Positions 53,876 to 63,711 are shown, numbered from the stretch's first letter. The stretch is 64,000 nt of DNA from Notospermus geniculatus (GCA_002633025.1 NMRB01001828.1:23664-87663); one strand, 5' to 3'. Notes: generated by a model from the sequence alone, not told the origin. Program-made: numbers and translations.

Positions 53876-54070
53876 CAGGGTTCGTACTCTACCTTGAAAT
53901 CCTTGAAAACCTGGAATTTTGAGGTATCCCCTTTCCAGGTCTGGAAAACCTTGAAAAATCATGATTTACCCTAGAAGTCCTGGAAAAGTCCTTGAATTTT
54001 GCCCATGTGGCCTTCATAGAATCCAAAATTTTCTGGGGGACGACCCCCAGACCCCCCCCCCCCATTTTCT
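53876..54070 (+). mobile_element. CAGGGTTCGTAC-ended element, left part
   Basis: CAGGGTTCGTACTCTACCTTG then repeated CCTTGAAA / CTGGAAAA units, and TTTTCTGGGGGACGACCCCC. The right end was not found. 54071-54617 holds only the 54250 repeat end. Confidence 0.5.
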
Positions 54071-54617
54071 TTTCATCCGTGTTCAAACTCGTCAAGTCAT
54101 CAGCCCTTATTCTGGCCCTTCCAATGGCAGAGAAAACCCTACTTGCTTGCAGAATTGTCTGGGTTACTGATGTCGTGATATTTATATTAGGCCAATAATT
54201 AAGCCTGGTAAGAACGACATCGTTAACCTTACGACGGCTTCGGAAACATGGGTCCAGATCAGTTGCTTCCAGTCGCAAGTGCGATGTACGCCTGGCTTTA
54301 GACACAAACTTTTGATTATAACTAAATCTTCATCAGAATCTTGTGCGAACACGTAATCAGAACAACATGTTGCATCGTTATTAAAGTGCAAGATGTTTAT
54401 TGATCAGATATAATTGATTGACACTTCGATTTATTAATTGGATTCTGTTTGATCATCTCTAAAAAAATGGAAAGAAAAGTGCTGCAGCCAGGTAACGGGA
54501 AGAAAATCAATCAAAAAAATAGATTATTGATAAATCTGGTGTTCTGATCATTATAACTTCCAAAGTTTTTTAGATCAATATTTTAGCCAAAATCAGTAGG
54601 TTTTCAGTTCATATTTT

Positions 54618-55170
54618 AAATGTTTCTGTCAGTGCCGAAGCCAAAGCATTATTGGCCTCGGTAAGTATGGAAGAGGCCATCTCAAGCTACTCATGTTCCT
54701 CACTTGGATGGGGTCTTTTATGTACATGTACTTGCCCTTGCAAAGGCACCACGGCTTACTAAAGTTAAAGTTTGGGTTAATAGTCTGATATCAACAACGG
54801 TAGAGGTTCTCATCCGACTTTACACTTTAACCCCAGTCTATATCCTGAAACCTTTCAGTAGAACTCAGATGAGCTGCTCATTCAGCGCTACAATCCGAGC
54901 ATTTCCGACCGGTACCCATTTATACACCTGGGTGGAGAGAGGCCAGTGAGGCAAAGAGACTTGCCCAAAGTCTCACGCCCAGTGGGATTCGAACCCGGGA
55001 CCCTCTGACCGCTAGTTGGAGGCCCGAACCACTACACCACCATGGCTTACTGTCCCATGTGACGGACTGAAGAGCCAGGGATGATTAATCCCATGGCCTG
55101 GGCTGGATTTGAACCTGTGATCTGCTGCTTGCAGAGCGGAGATGATACCACTCAGCTATCAAGGCTCCTC
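54618..55170 (-). mobile_element. SINE-A interrupted by SINE-B
   Basis: 54618-54760 is the 3' half and 55038-55170 the head half (B box GGTTCAAATCC). The break is flanked by the duplicated target CACCACGGCTTACT / CACCATGGCTTACT. Confidence 0.9.
54761..55037 (-). mobile_element. SINE-B inserted in SINE-A with 14-bp target duplication
   Basis: Full head (GGTGGTGTAGTGG, B box GGGTTCGAATCCCAC), body and tail ACTTTAACTTT. The targets are at 54747-54760 and 55038-55051. Confidence 0.9.
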
Positions 55171-55181
55171 TCTTGTCAGTT

Positions 55182-55255
55182 GCTAGCGCCACCTGTGATG
55201 AAGTGACCACACTGATATGAGCCTAATAGCTAGCTGCCTATAGGGTCTCTTTAAA
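55182..55255 (-). repeat. Dispersed repeat 'CTTCATCACAGGTGGCGCT', inverted copy
   Basis: AGCGCCACCTGTGATGAAGT; ends at CTTTAAAG. 55256-56004 has no recognised feature; single N at 55374. Confidence 0.7.
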
Positions 55256-56004
55256 GCCCCACTGTATTGAATCTGAAAAACGCAAATCATCGCCGCGATT
55301 CTCGACGTCAGTGCACGACGTCACGACGTGTAAAATGTTCTACGCTTTGTCTGAATACATTAGAGCCCTCCCTNTGGTGTCAAATTCTGCGACGTTCTAG
55401 GACCACCAAGTTAACTGACGGATCATGAATCGCAAGTCATGAACATGTTCAGTTTCTGCGCCACCATGAATCATGAATCTATTCGCAGTCGACAAAAAAT
55501 AGGGGGAGGGGCACGGGCCGGGTGTGCCACCTGGATCTGCGCCTGCATAACATCAGCGACTGTGAAGATCGACCTGCTTGTCAGAAACTCTTGCCACAAA
55601 ACTACGGCAACTCACCGAAGACAACGGCTCGAACGTGCCTAATGAAATTTCAATGAGAGACGGGTGCTCCAACAATCATGGAATTGAGGTGGTTGGAGAA
55701 AGCGTCATTCAGTATCTATTTAGGAGAATTTGATGAAAAATTTAGAAATATACCAACTCTGTTCCTCTCCAAATTTTGATAGTTCTCGACTCCTTGGCGC
55801 CGGGTTGTTGTGAATTCATAATTGATAATGAGGGGAGAGTATTTTGAGTGGAAGTTTCTCTGGCTGTTGGATCTGCACTGAAAAAAAAAGTGAAAATGAA
55901 TTTTTAAAAAGATGCTGATGTAATTCTCTTCCACAGAGAAAAGAAGAATTTATCTTATTACCATTATTTTCTTCTGCTATTAAAAATACCCGGTATGTGA
56001 TCTA

Positions 56005-56676
56005 CTCCAGCAAAAGCAGGCGCTTGTGGCAACCGAGGAAAGGGTTAATGGCCTTACAACACAAAAGCTGAAATGTACGTCTCTGCAGGTTGGCAATAGT
56101 AGTGGACAGCAGTGATAATAGTCAGGGTTTCCGCCAGGATTTTTTTCCAGGGTACGACCTATTCATCGTATCCATGACGTAACTCCGACAGTGTCCGCCA
56201 TTGCTGACGTCGCAAGGGTGGTGGGCAAATGACGCAAGGGTGGTGGGCAAAATTCATTGCTTTGCTGAAGAAGCTGGTGGGCAAAACGCGCAACGTCACA
56301 ACGTCATGTAGGCCTGGATACGACGTCATGGATACGATGAATAACGAGGGGGGGGGCGAGAAAAAAAAATTCAAAAAAAAATTTTTTGAACAAAATTTTT
56401 TTTCAAAAAATTTTTTTTTGTTAATAATGGCCTCCAGAGTCATTTTTTACACTCCAAAATGCAAAATTAGTCTTCCTTCTGCATGAAAGTTGCATTTGAA
56501 ATGTAAAAAATTGAAGAAAAACATTACTGAAGTGATTTTTTCAGGGTACTATATCGTACCCTCAGATTTCTTTAGGGTACTATATTTGTACCCAAAGTAC
56601 CCTCTGGCGGGGACCCTGATAGTTGAGTAAACTGATGACCAATGATGATCACTTGTACAAGTGCGTGTTTTCCCAC
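56005..56676. mobile_element. CTCCAGCAAAAGCAGG foldback, copy with nested CAGGG MITE
   Basis: Same host as 50418-50592. Interrupted within two bases of the site used in 40852-41156. Confidence 0.85.
56123..56618. mobile_element. CAGGG-ended MITE with exact 5-bp duplication, copy 5
   Basis: CAGGGTTTCCGCCAGGA start and GGCGGGGACCCTG end; ATAGT at 56118-56122 and 56619-56623; the empty site at 50533 reads GATAATAGTTGAG. It carries a further foldback at 56157-56344 (TATTCATCGTATCCATGACG arms). Confidence 0.9.
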
Positions 56677-57159
56677 CTGTCGTATAGACCTTTCCAAAAA
56701 AGATGGCGGCCTAACCGTTCTCACCATATGACGTCAGAAGCTTAATACCATTCAATGGCCGCTGGCACACTAAGCTGGTCAAGCGGGCCATGGGCACAAA
56801 AGTTTCGGTAAAATAATTATGTGAGAGGATGCGTTTGGTAAGTGTTATATCATGCTTGGACAAGGGCCACGTCATGGGAGAACTTGTACGCCACCATCTT
56901 TCTTGAAAATGTCTCCTTGGGAACGAGGTTGCTGTTGTCAGTTTCCAAAGACTTGCTGGTGAATTCCAAAACCATAAATTGTGCCGTTAGGATAAATGTC
57001 CATTTGCTTACCCCAGTTACAGCTAATTAGTGATAATGTGTAATTACCTAACAACAATTTCAATTACCGCAAAATGGGGCCAAGTACAGTGACAAATTCT
57101 AATCAAATCTTTTCCTCTCGGGACTCAAAATTCACTGTGGCCATCGCGGCAATAGATTC

Positions 57160-57381
57160 TATCACTCCAAAGGAGTGCAGCACCTGATGGGACAGCGTCA
57201 TGACATCCCGCACGTCATTCTGAACGTCAGGATGCGACTCAAAAAAAATCCCGTTGTTTCAGCGATCATGACGTCGTGAAACAATTTCATTTTTTTTCGT
57301 CTCACTTCAAGACATCATGAAATGACGTGTGGGACGTCATGACGTTGTCCCGTCAGGTGCTGCGCTCTTTTGGAGGAATAT
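57160..57381. mobile_element. Foldback GTGCAGCACCTGATGGGAC, copy 2
   Basis: ATCACTCCAAAGGAGTGCAG to GCGCTCTTTTGGAGGA; GATCATGACGTCGTGAAAC core. Confidence 0.85.
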
Positions 57382-57406
57382 CCTGTATTGTCACAGAATA
57401 GACTCC

Positions 57407-57622
57407 ATCACTCCAATAGAGCGCAGCACCTGACGGGTAGCTAGCTAGGCGTTCAGCGTCACGACGTCCCGTGCCCCATTCTGAACGCCATGACGTCACT
57501 CGAAAAACCTCTACTTGTTTCAGCGATCATGACGTCGTCTCAAGTCAAGATGTCATGGAATGAGTACGGGACGTCGTGACGCTGTAGTTACCCGTCAGGT
57601 GCTGCACTCTTTTGGAGTGATA
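57407..57622. mobile_element. Foldback GCGCAGCACCTGACGGG, copy 3
   Basis: In tandem with copy 2, 25 bp apart, each next to an AATAGA.TC.ATCACTCC flank. Confidence 0.85.
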
Positions 57623-57639
57623 TCCTCTATTGCCGCCGT

Positions 57640-57911
57640 TCACTAGTTGGATCCAGTTTCGTCCAGTTGCTGCAATGTACATGTACGCGGGCTTGCGACT
57701 GATCAGTGCCAGTTTTCTGAACAAAACCTAGTCTCATCGAGTCTCAACGCCCCGGATGTTACCTGAGTTGCTGCCAGTACCTGGTCAGGACATGACGACT
57801 GATTGGATCCTCCGAGTTTTACTGAGTTCGTGAAATTGCGATGTGCGCGCATCACCAGTGACTGTGATCAGATCAGTTGCTTCCAGTTGCAAGTGCGATG
57901 TATGCTAGGCT
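57640..57911. repeat. Imperfect inverted element ending GATGTATGCTAGGCTT
   Basis: TCCAGTTGCTGCAATGTACA and TTGCTTCCAGTTGCAAGTGC suggest worn inverted ends. The right end is the repeat also found at 47449. Confidence 0.4.
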
Positions 57912-58190
57912 TAAAGGACCACAGTATTGCTTCCCAATCCTGCGTTACACCTACCCACGTTAAGGGAGACCTCTATTAACGACTCGGTAAACTACCGCAT
58001 GCAACTAGTCTCGTGCAGCCAGCCGTTTCGTTCCGCAGTACTGCTACACAAACTTGTTCGATCCCCAGCAGCTGGGTGACCGAGACTGTAATCATACACA
58101 TTCTCCAACACTGTGGCGAAAGGCTTAACTACAGTATTGGTGCATGGTGCTGGTGGCGCCGGCTGTCGACAGAAAGATGCAATACAGTGA
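57911..58190. mobile_element. TTAA-flanked MITE, copy 2, right end broken
   Basis: TTAA at 57911; same sequence as 47798-48084 up to GCAATACAGTG, where a CAGGG element begins. Confidence 0.85.
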
Positions 58191-58191
58191 T

Positions 58192-58460
58192 CAGGGTTAT
58201 ATCTAGGATTTCAGAAGGGCACGGTGCAAACTTTGTGAAAAGGGCACTTCAACCTAGAAAAGGGCACTTTTTATTCGCGACATTTCCACTAACGGAATTT
58301 GAGAGGCTTGTCAGTTAAAAATGTCTTTTATAACTCCAGTCAACAGCCAATTTAAGGCAGTTTCTAAGGTGATACGACCAAAAGGGACCATGGCAGAGGG
58401 TCTGGGAGGTACCAAAACCTAAAAAAAAAAAAAAAAAAAATTTTTTTTTTTTTTTTTTTT
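58192..58460. mobile_element. CAGGG-ended element (CAGGGTTATATCTAGG), runs into the gap
   Basis: Relative of 31249-31567 in the opposite interior orientation (AGAAGGGCACGGTGCAAACT). Ends in 20 or more A then T at the gap edge. Confidence 0.75.
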
Positions 58461-58889
58461 NNNNNNNNNNNNNNNNNNNNNNNNNNNNNNNNNNNNNNNN
58501 NNNNNNNNNNNNNNNNNNNNNNNNNNNNNNNNNNNNNNNNNNNNNNNNNNNNNNNNNNNNNNNNNNNNNNNNNNNNNNNNNNNNNNNNNNNNNNNNNNNN
58601 NNNNNNNNNNNNNNNNNNNNNNNNNNNNNNNNNNNNNNNNNNNNNNNNNNNNNNNNNNNNNNNNNNNNNNNNNNNNNNNNNNNNNNNNNNNNNNNNNNNN
58701 NNNNNNNNNNNNNNNNNNNNNNNNNNNNNNNNNNNNNNNNNNNNNNNNNNNNNNNNNNNNNNNNNNNNNNNNNNNNNNNNNNNNNNNNNNNNNNNNNNNN
58801 NNNNNNNNNNNNNNNNNNNNNNNNNNNNNNNNNNNNNNNNNNNNNNNNNNNNNNNNNNNNNNNNNNNNNNNNNNNNNNNNNNNNNNNNN
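58461..58889. other. Assembly gap (429 N)
   Basis: Preceded directly by long A and T runs, which probably stopped the assembly. Confidence 1.
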
Positions 58890-59008
58890 TGACGTTGAGT
58901 ATGTTAACTTTTCATTTCGGAGTGAATATGTTCAAAAAAGTGGTGCAAAATAGCACAAAAAGCCCCGAATATACAGCTACGGCCACTCGATACTTGTCAC
59001 GTGACCAA

Positions 59009-59504
59009 TGCAGCCAATAAGAAAATGTTTCATGTTTTCCTTAGTTACGCGAAATACTGGTCGCTGATTAGTTGATGACATTTTGCGCCATCTAGTGTAG
59101 AGAAACATGATTTGGCCCCATCTGTGCCAGTGGTTGAGAGCGTATAACTAGTATTAAGCTCGAGGCCACTGGGGACGAGTGTAATAGAGAGCCAACATGT
59201 GCAAGAAAACACTCACGTAGACTGCCGGATACACTCAATAATTCAGTGGTATCAGCCTCCGCTCGAAGCTGTCATCCTTGACCACTGAAACACTTGGTGC
59301 CAAAGTCGGTTTCTGAACACTAGATGTCACTACCAGTTGTTGACGAATGCGCTCGATCAACCAGCCAATGAGCGATCGGCCAATAAGAGAATGTTTCATG
59401 TTTTCCCCTAGTTGTGTGAAACATGATTAGGCCCCATCTGTGCCAGTGGTTGAGAACGTATGATCACTGGTATTAAGCTCGAGGCCACTGGGGACGAGTG
59501 TAAC
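59009..59504 (+). repeat. Direct repeat pair
   Basis: 59009-59185 and 59380-59504 share CCAATAAGA.AATGTTTCATG, CCCATCTGTGCCAGTGGTTG and AAGCTCGAGGCCACTGGGGA. 59505-59849 shows nothing recognised. Confidence 0.8.
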
Positions 59505-59849
59505 CGCCTGATTGTTGATGGTATGAAGCACAGCGTTAGATTTGCCTGGCCTCACCAGATGTCACGGCGAGTGGACTCCGATCACCCAGGCCTATCCATT
59601 GTTACTACATTTACTACGACATGTGCAGGATACACATTCTCCTTGCATCTTTCACATAGGCCTCACCGCATTTTGCTGCAGTTGCATGTCCATATGTTGA
59701 TTTCACAGGATAGAATTCCTGCACTGGCAGACTTGCTATCACTTGGATCAAATTTCTGAAAATTCTGTACAGCTGGATTTTTGGTGCCGAATTCTGGATT
59801 TGTGTAATAATCACAATTTTGCCCAATTTCATTCCATTACATGGGATAG

Positions 59850-59996
59850 TAAGCCATAATAAGCAAGAAGTCAATCTCCAGAATTCACGAATTTTTGACC
59901 CCAACCGGGGTCTTTTTCAAGTGGAACGTTACAATCTGAAACTCTAGAAAAGTCTTTTCTAGAGTTTCAGATTGTTAAGTTCCACTTGAAAAAGAC
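59850..59996. mobile_element. AAGCAAGAAGTCAATCTCC foldback, right arm cut
   Basis: Same as 61071-61263, but it stops at CTTGAAAAAGACC. Confidence 0.8.
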
Positions 59997-60027
59997 CTTT
60001 GCACCTCTGCCATCTCTGGTCATTGAG

Positions 60028-60409
60028 GCTGAAAGGGTACATTGTAAATGTCGTCCTGGGTATATACAAAGATTACCCAGGATCTCAATCTTCACTAAAC
60101 ACTACCCTGGGTGTAGTTTCGGTAGCCGAACATCACCCACCATCGTAGTATGACACCTGGATTCGAGGTTGTCTCGCCCGTGGTCACGTGACCGCCTGAA
60201 GAATGTCATGAACAGCTACACTCAGCAAGTACCGCGGCGCGAGACCGCGAGATTCCACGGGATTTCTAAATAGGACTCGTTCCTAGGCAGTGATTGCGGA
60301 TGCTGGGTGATGTTCGGCTACCGAAACTACACCCAGGGTATTGTTTTAGTGAAGATTGAGATCCTGGGTAATCTTTGTATATACCCAGGACGACATTTAC
60401 CCTTTCAGC
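60028..60409. mobile_element. Mutator-like MITE with exact 9-bp target duplication
   Basis: GCTGAAAGGGTA and TACCCTTTCAGC are the ends; arms of about 110 bp (GTCGTCCTGGGTATATACAA). GTCATTGAG is repeated at 60019-60027 and 60410-60418. The 9-bp duplication fits MULE/MuDR. A box GGGTACATTGTAAATG differs in the left arm. Confidence 0.8.
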
Positions 60410-60518
60410 GTCATTGAGGGGTTAGAGACAGTCTCACTGCACTCCACTGGACAACACAACTGACATCTTCGTTCATCAAAGGGTTAAAAGAAAGCACAGC
60501 TTCTCTTACTCTTGTTAC

Positions 60519-60574
60519 CTTTCACCTTTGGTTGTACAGCTTCAACCTGTTCCACTTCACCCAGGTCACTATTG
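60519..60574 (-). CDS. Possible exon, function unknown
   Basis: The minus strand shows a CTACTTTACAG acceptor, a 56-nt open stretch reading NSDLGEVEQVEAVQPKVK, and an AAAG|GTAACA donor (an alternative donor AAG|GTGAAA lies seven bases earlier). The sequence upstream on the minus strand is a unit repeated three times in the next 2.4 kb. I do not recognise the peptide. Good splice borders and the acidic low-complexity peptide are compatible with an exon, but a chance match in repeat-rich DNA is as likely. Confidence 0.25.
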
Positions 60575-60740
60575 CTGTAAAGTAGGCATCAACAGTAGGC
60601 ATAGGCATTCTTCTAGTGTTGTTGAGAGAGTTGGGAATATCTTCCTCATTGGATTGAGAGAGTTGGGAATATCTTCCTCATTGGATGCATAGTGTTTTCC
60701 ATGTCAGTTTCCTGTGGACTATTCTTTGGACCTAAACCCA

Positions 60741-60904
60741 CAGGGGTGGATCCAGGATTTGGGGAAAGAGGGGGCACCCTGTGTTACTAAACATTGAATC
60801 TGCGGTGAATTTCAAAGATTTGCTCCAAATTCCACAATTTCACGGTCGATTTTACAGATTTGTTGGCCAAAGGGGGGCATGTGCCCCCCTTGGATCCGCG
60901 CCTG
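60741..60904. mobile_element. CAGGGG..GCGCCTG element with exact 5-bp duplication
   Basis: CAGGGGTGGATCCAGGAT start and TTGGATCCGCGCCTG end. ACCCA at 60736-60740 and 60905-60909; the empty site is CTAAACCCACAACTTTC at 61497. Relatives: 35533, 40098, 63414. Confidence 0.85.
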
Positions 60905-61070
60905 ACCCACAACTTTGTAAATCAAGTTGCCGAATTGTCAGGACTGTTGGCTCCTTTCTGCCATTCCGATCGTTTTGGGATTCTCTTTGACCATGTTGAC
61001 AAGCAGACATACATGACATAGGCATAAGTTGTTGAGAGAGTTGCGAATTATCTTCCTCATAGGATGCATA

Positions 61071-61263
61071 AAAAGCAAGAAGTCAATCTCCAGAATTCAC
61101 GAATTTTCGACCCCAACCGGGGTCTTTTTCAAGTGGAACTTTACAATCTGAAACTCTAGAAAAGACTCTTTTCTAGAGTTTCAGATTGTAAAGTAACACT
61201 TGAAAAAGACCCCGGTTGGGGTCGAAAATTCGTGAATCCTGGAGATTGACTTCTTGCTTTTTA
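61071..61263. mobile_element. AAGCAAGAAGTCAATCTCC foldback, complete (193 bp)
   Basis: Near-perfect hairpin: ATAAAAAGCAAGAAGTCAAT outermost, ACTCTAGAAAAG innermost. Each arm has its own GACCCCGGTTGGGGTC palindrome. Confidence 0.9.
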
Positions 61264-61270
61264 TCATTTT

Positions 61271-61397
61271 GGGCCGATTTCACAAAGGGTGTTTAAGACT
61301 TAGACACGTGTAACTTCGTCAAATGCATGGTGGAAGTGCGTGCATTTAGTGAAGTTACACGCGTCTAAGTCTTAAACACCCTTTGTGAAATCGGCCC
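61271..61397. mobile_element. GGGCCGATTTCACAAAGGG foldback (127 bp)
   Basis: The arms run GGGCCGATTTCACAAAGGGT then GTTTAAGACTTAGAC, perfect for about 40 bp. Only 7 bp from the previous foldback. Confidence 0.9.
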
Positions 61398-61568
61398 TTT
61401 GTGTGTCAATTTTGTGCTATTCTGTATCTTGGCCTCATAGGATGCATAGTGCTTCTCCAATCGGCCATGCATTTTCATCTGGATTACTTTTTGGACCTAA
61501 ACCCACAACTTTCAGTGGAAATAGAGTTTACATCCCACATTTCAGGACTATTGACTTCTTTCTGCCAG

Positions 61569-62653
61569 GGCCTGTCTACACCATCAACATTTTCGAAACA
61601 TTTCTGCAACAAAATATTTTGAAAACTGTTTTGGAAATGTTGCACCTTGTTTCGGGGTTGGTCTACACTCTGCAACATTATGTTTTCAAATTGTTGCAAA
61701 AGTTGCAGGTCCAGTCCACACTGTCAGTGGAACAAACCGAAAACAACGGTGTTTTGGAAGCTGGAAGCCGGTGTTGCAGCTGGATGTTTTTAGCCCGCTT
61801 GGCCACAAGGCCCAGCAGGGCTTATGCTGTGGTTGGGGTCATTGAGTGGTGGTCTGTCGTGCGTTAGTCCGTACGGCGGTACGGCGGTACGTACGTCCGT
61901 ACGTCCGTAAACTTTGGTTTGTTAGCGCTCTAGCGCCTTTATTTTTTGAGGAATCTTTTTGGTCTTTGGTGGGTGTATATATGGGCCTAAGATCTAGGTC
62001 GAGTTCGATTTTGAGTGCGGTGGGATTCCTACTTTGGCCACCAGGGGGCGTTTTGTGAAAAATTTCAAAGGGCTATATTTTGATAATGGTTCGAACTATC
62101 GTGTTGAAACTTTGTACACATTTACATCTAGGTTATAGCAACTTACAGACAGAATTTTGGTGAAATCTAATTCTTGACTTTGCCACTAGGGGGCCAAAAC
62201 CAAAATCACTAAAAGTGCTATTTCTCCCTTACCAAGAGATGGATCTTTGTCAAATTTTCATCATGGGTATATCTAATGAGGATACACAAGATAATACTTG
62301 AGTTTTTAAATTTGACCTACTTTGCAAGGTCACAGGGGTCAAAGTTTGTCTGAAATTACGAAATTGGCTCTTTTGGTAATGGCTTGACCTATTGCTTTGA
62401 AACTTTGCACATACATGTATCTACCTCTAGGCTGTAACAACTCAGAAGAATTTTCGGCAAAATCTGATTTTTGACTTTGCCACTAGGGGGCCAAAACCCA
62501 AAACATAATGTTTGGTTTCTCCCTAGCAAAGTGATGGATCTTCGTCAAATTTCTATCAAGGGTAAATAGGATACATAACATAATACTGCGTCAAGCCAAG
62601 CGGGCACAGTGCCATTGGCACTATTTTTGAAATGTTGATGGTGTAGACAGGCC
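61569..62653. mobile_element. 1.09-kb element with 25-bp GGCCTGTCTACACC ends
   Basis: GGCCTGTCTACACCATCAAC and GTTGATGGTGTAGACAGGCC. Inside: short GTACGTCCGTACGTCCGTA and TACGGCGGTACGGCGGTAC runs (61869-61910) and two 190-bp units about 297 bp apart (62080, 62375) with TTTGCCACTAGGGGGCCAAA. The plus-strand frame 61385-61867 crosses its border and is not a gene. Confidence 0.7.
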
Positions 62654-63248
62654 TTTAGCTTTGTGAGCCCCTTCGACAAGCAGACATACCGGTAGGCATT
62701 CTTGTGCTGTTTAGAGAGTTGCGAAATATCTTCCTCGTTGGATAAATGCATAATGCTTCTCCATGTTAGTTAATTCCTGTTGACTGCTATTTTTGGACCG
62801 AAACCCACAACTTTCAGTGGAAATAGAGTTTACATCCCGCATTTCAGGACTGTTGACTTCCTTCTGCCATTCCGATAGATTTGTGAGGCTGTTGACCTTC
62901 CAAACTGGGAAATTTAATTATTTCATTGATATGGTGCAGTAGGCCTAGTTACGAGATACTAAACATGCTTCTCGATCAATTTCTAATTCTATTGCACAGT
63001 TTTTTCGAATTCGACCCAAATTGTAGTGTAAATGTAGTTATCTACTCTCAGGAGTGTTGGACTTGTCCATCTGTAGGTTCATGACCTCTTTCTTTGCTGG
63101 GGACATGTCTGACTCTGAGTGGCTTTGTCAAATTCCAGGATGTTGTTTACTATATAGGATCTGAATGTTGTTCTATGGCATGTATGGTCAATACACCGAT
63201 TTCACATCTCGCACGATCGCAGTGCCCTTCAAGGCTCGAAATAAGCGG

Positions 63249-63300
63249 TATCGCATCGCAGTTTGCGATGCAAAATCTCCGATTTGCGATAGCTGAATCA
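63249..63300. repeat. Hairpin-forming GCGATTGCGA-type sequence
   Basis: CGCATCGCAGTTTGCGATGC self-pairs. 62896-63413 has nothing else recognised. Confidence 0.5.
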
Positions 63301-63413
63301 AGTCCACGAGGGGCTGAAAGGGGGCGTGCGCCAGCTGCGCCTCCTCCTGGATCCACGCCTGATCTCACTAGGGTTGTCTCATTGACATGTGCTCCTAAGT
63401 TGGCAGCGCACTA

Positions 63414-63582
63414 CCCGAGGGTGGATCCAGGATTTGGGAAAAGAGGGGGTGCACCGAAATTTGTAGTGAATTTCAATAATTTGCTTCCAAATTCCAGAAT
63501 TTCACGGTCGATTTTACAGATTTTGTTGGCCAAAGGAGTAGGTGCACGCCTGGGCGTGTCCCCTCTGGATGCTTGCCTGACC
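63414..63582 (+). mobile_element. GGATCC repeat ('CACGGTCGATTTTACAGATT'), copy
   Basis: GGGTGGATCCAGGATTTGGG to CTCTGGATGCTTGCCTG. The ends are diverged, so the target duplication is unclear. A short remnant of the right end lies at 63330-63362. Confidence 0.7.
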
Positions 63583-63667
63583 TAGACCTACAAATTCATG
63601 ATTACCATATTAGAAATGGTGTCTCGGAGATGTGCGGTGGCCATAAAACTTGCAAAGATGAGGTAGC

Positions 63668-63711
63668 GCGCACACACAGATGCACGCACACGCACGCACA
63701 CACACACACAG
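63668..63711 (+). repeat. CA microsatellite, impure
   Basis: CACACACACAC with GCACG interruptions; then GTTTTAGCTCAC. 63712-64000 shows only a hairpin CGGCAGTTCGAAAACGCCGA near 63833. Confidence 0.9.

Larger units (their letters stand above)
60584..62895 (-). repeat. Thrice-repeated unit with exon-like minus-strand reading
   Basis: A unit containing the plus-strand boxes 'GAGAGTTG.GAAT.ATCTTCCTC', 'GGACC.AAACCCACAACTTT' and 'GACTTC.TTCTGCCATTCCG' occurs at 60584-60990, 60990-61567 and 62655-62895. Copies 1 and 2 are broken by later insertions. Copy 3 is open on the minus strand for about 66 codons (it reads WQKEVNSPEMRDVNSISTES and on). The other copies keep parts of this reading but shift frame, so this is a tandemly duplicated old sequence, possibly exonic in origin. 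Confidence 0.5.

Noticed and set aside
61385-61867. 160-codon plus-strand open frame
   Set aside because: It crosses the border of the GGCCTGTCTACACC element and a repeated unit, and it has no recognisable domain.
63094-63585. 163-codon plus-strand open frame
   Set aside because: Runs from unique DNA into the dispersed GGATCC repeat; composition low in complexity, no domain.
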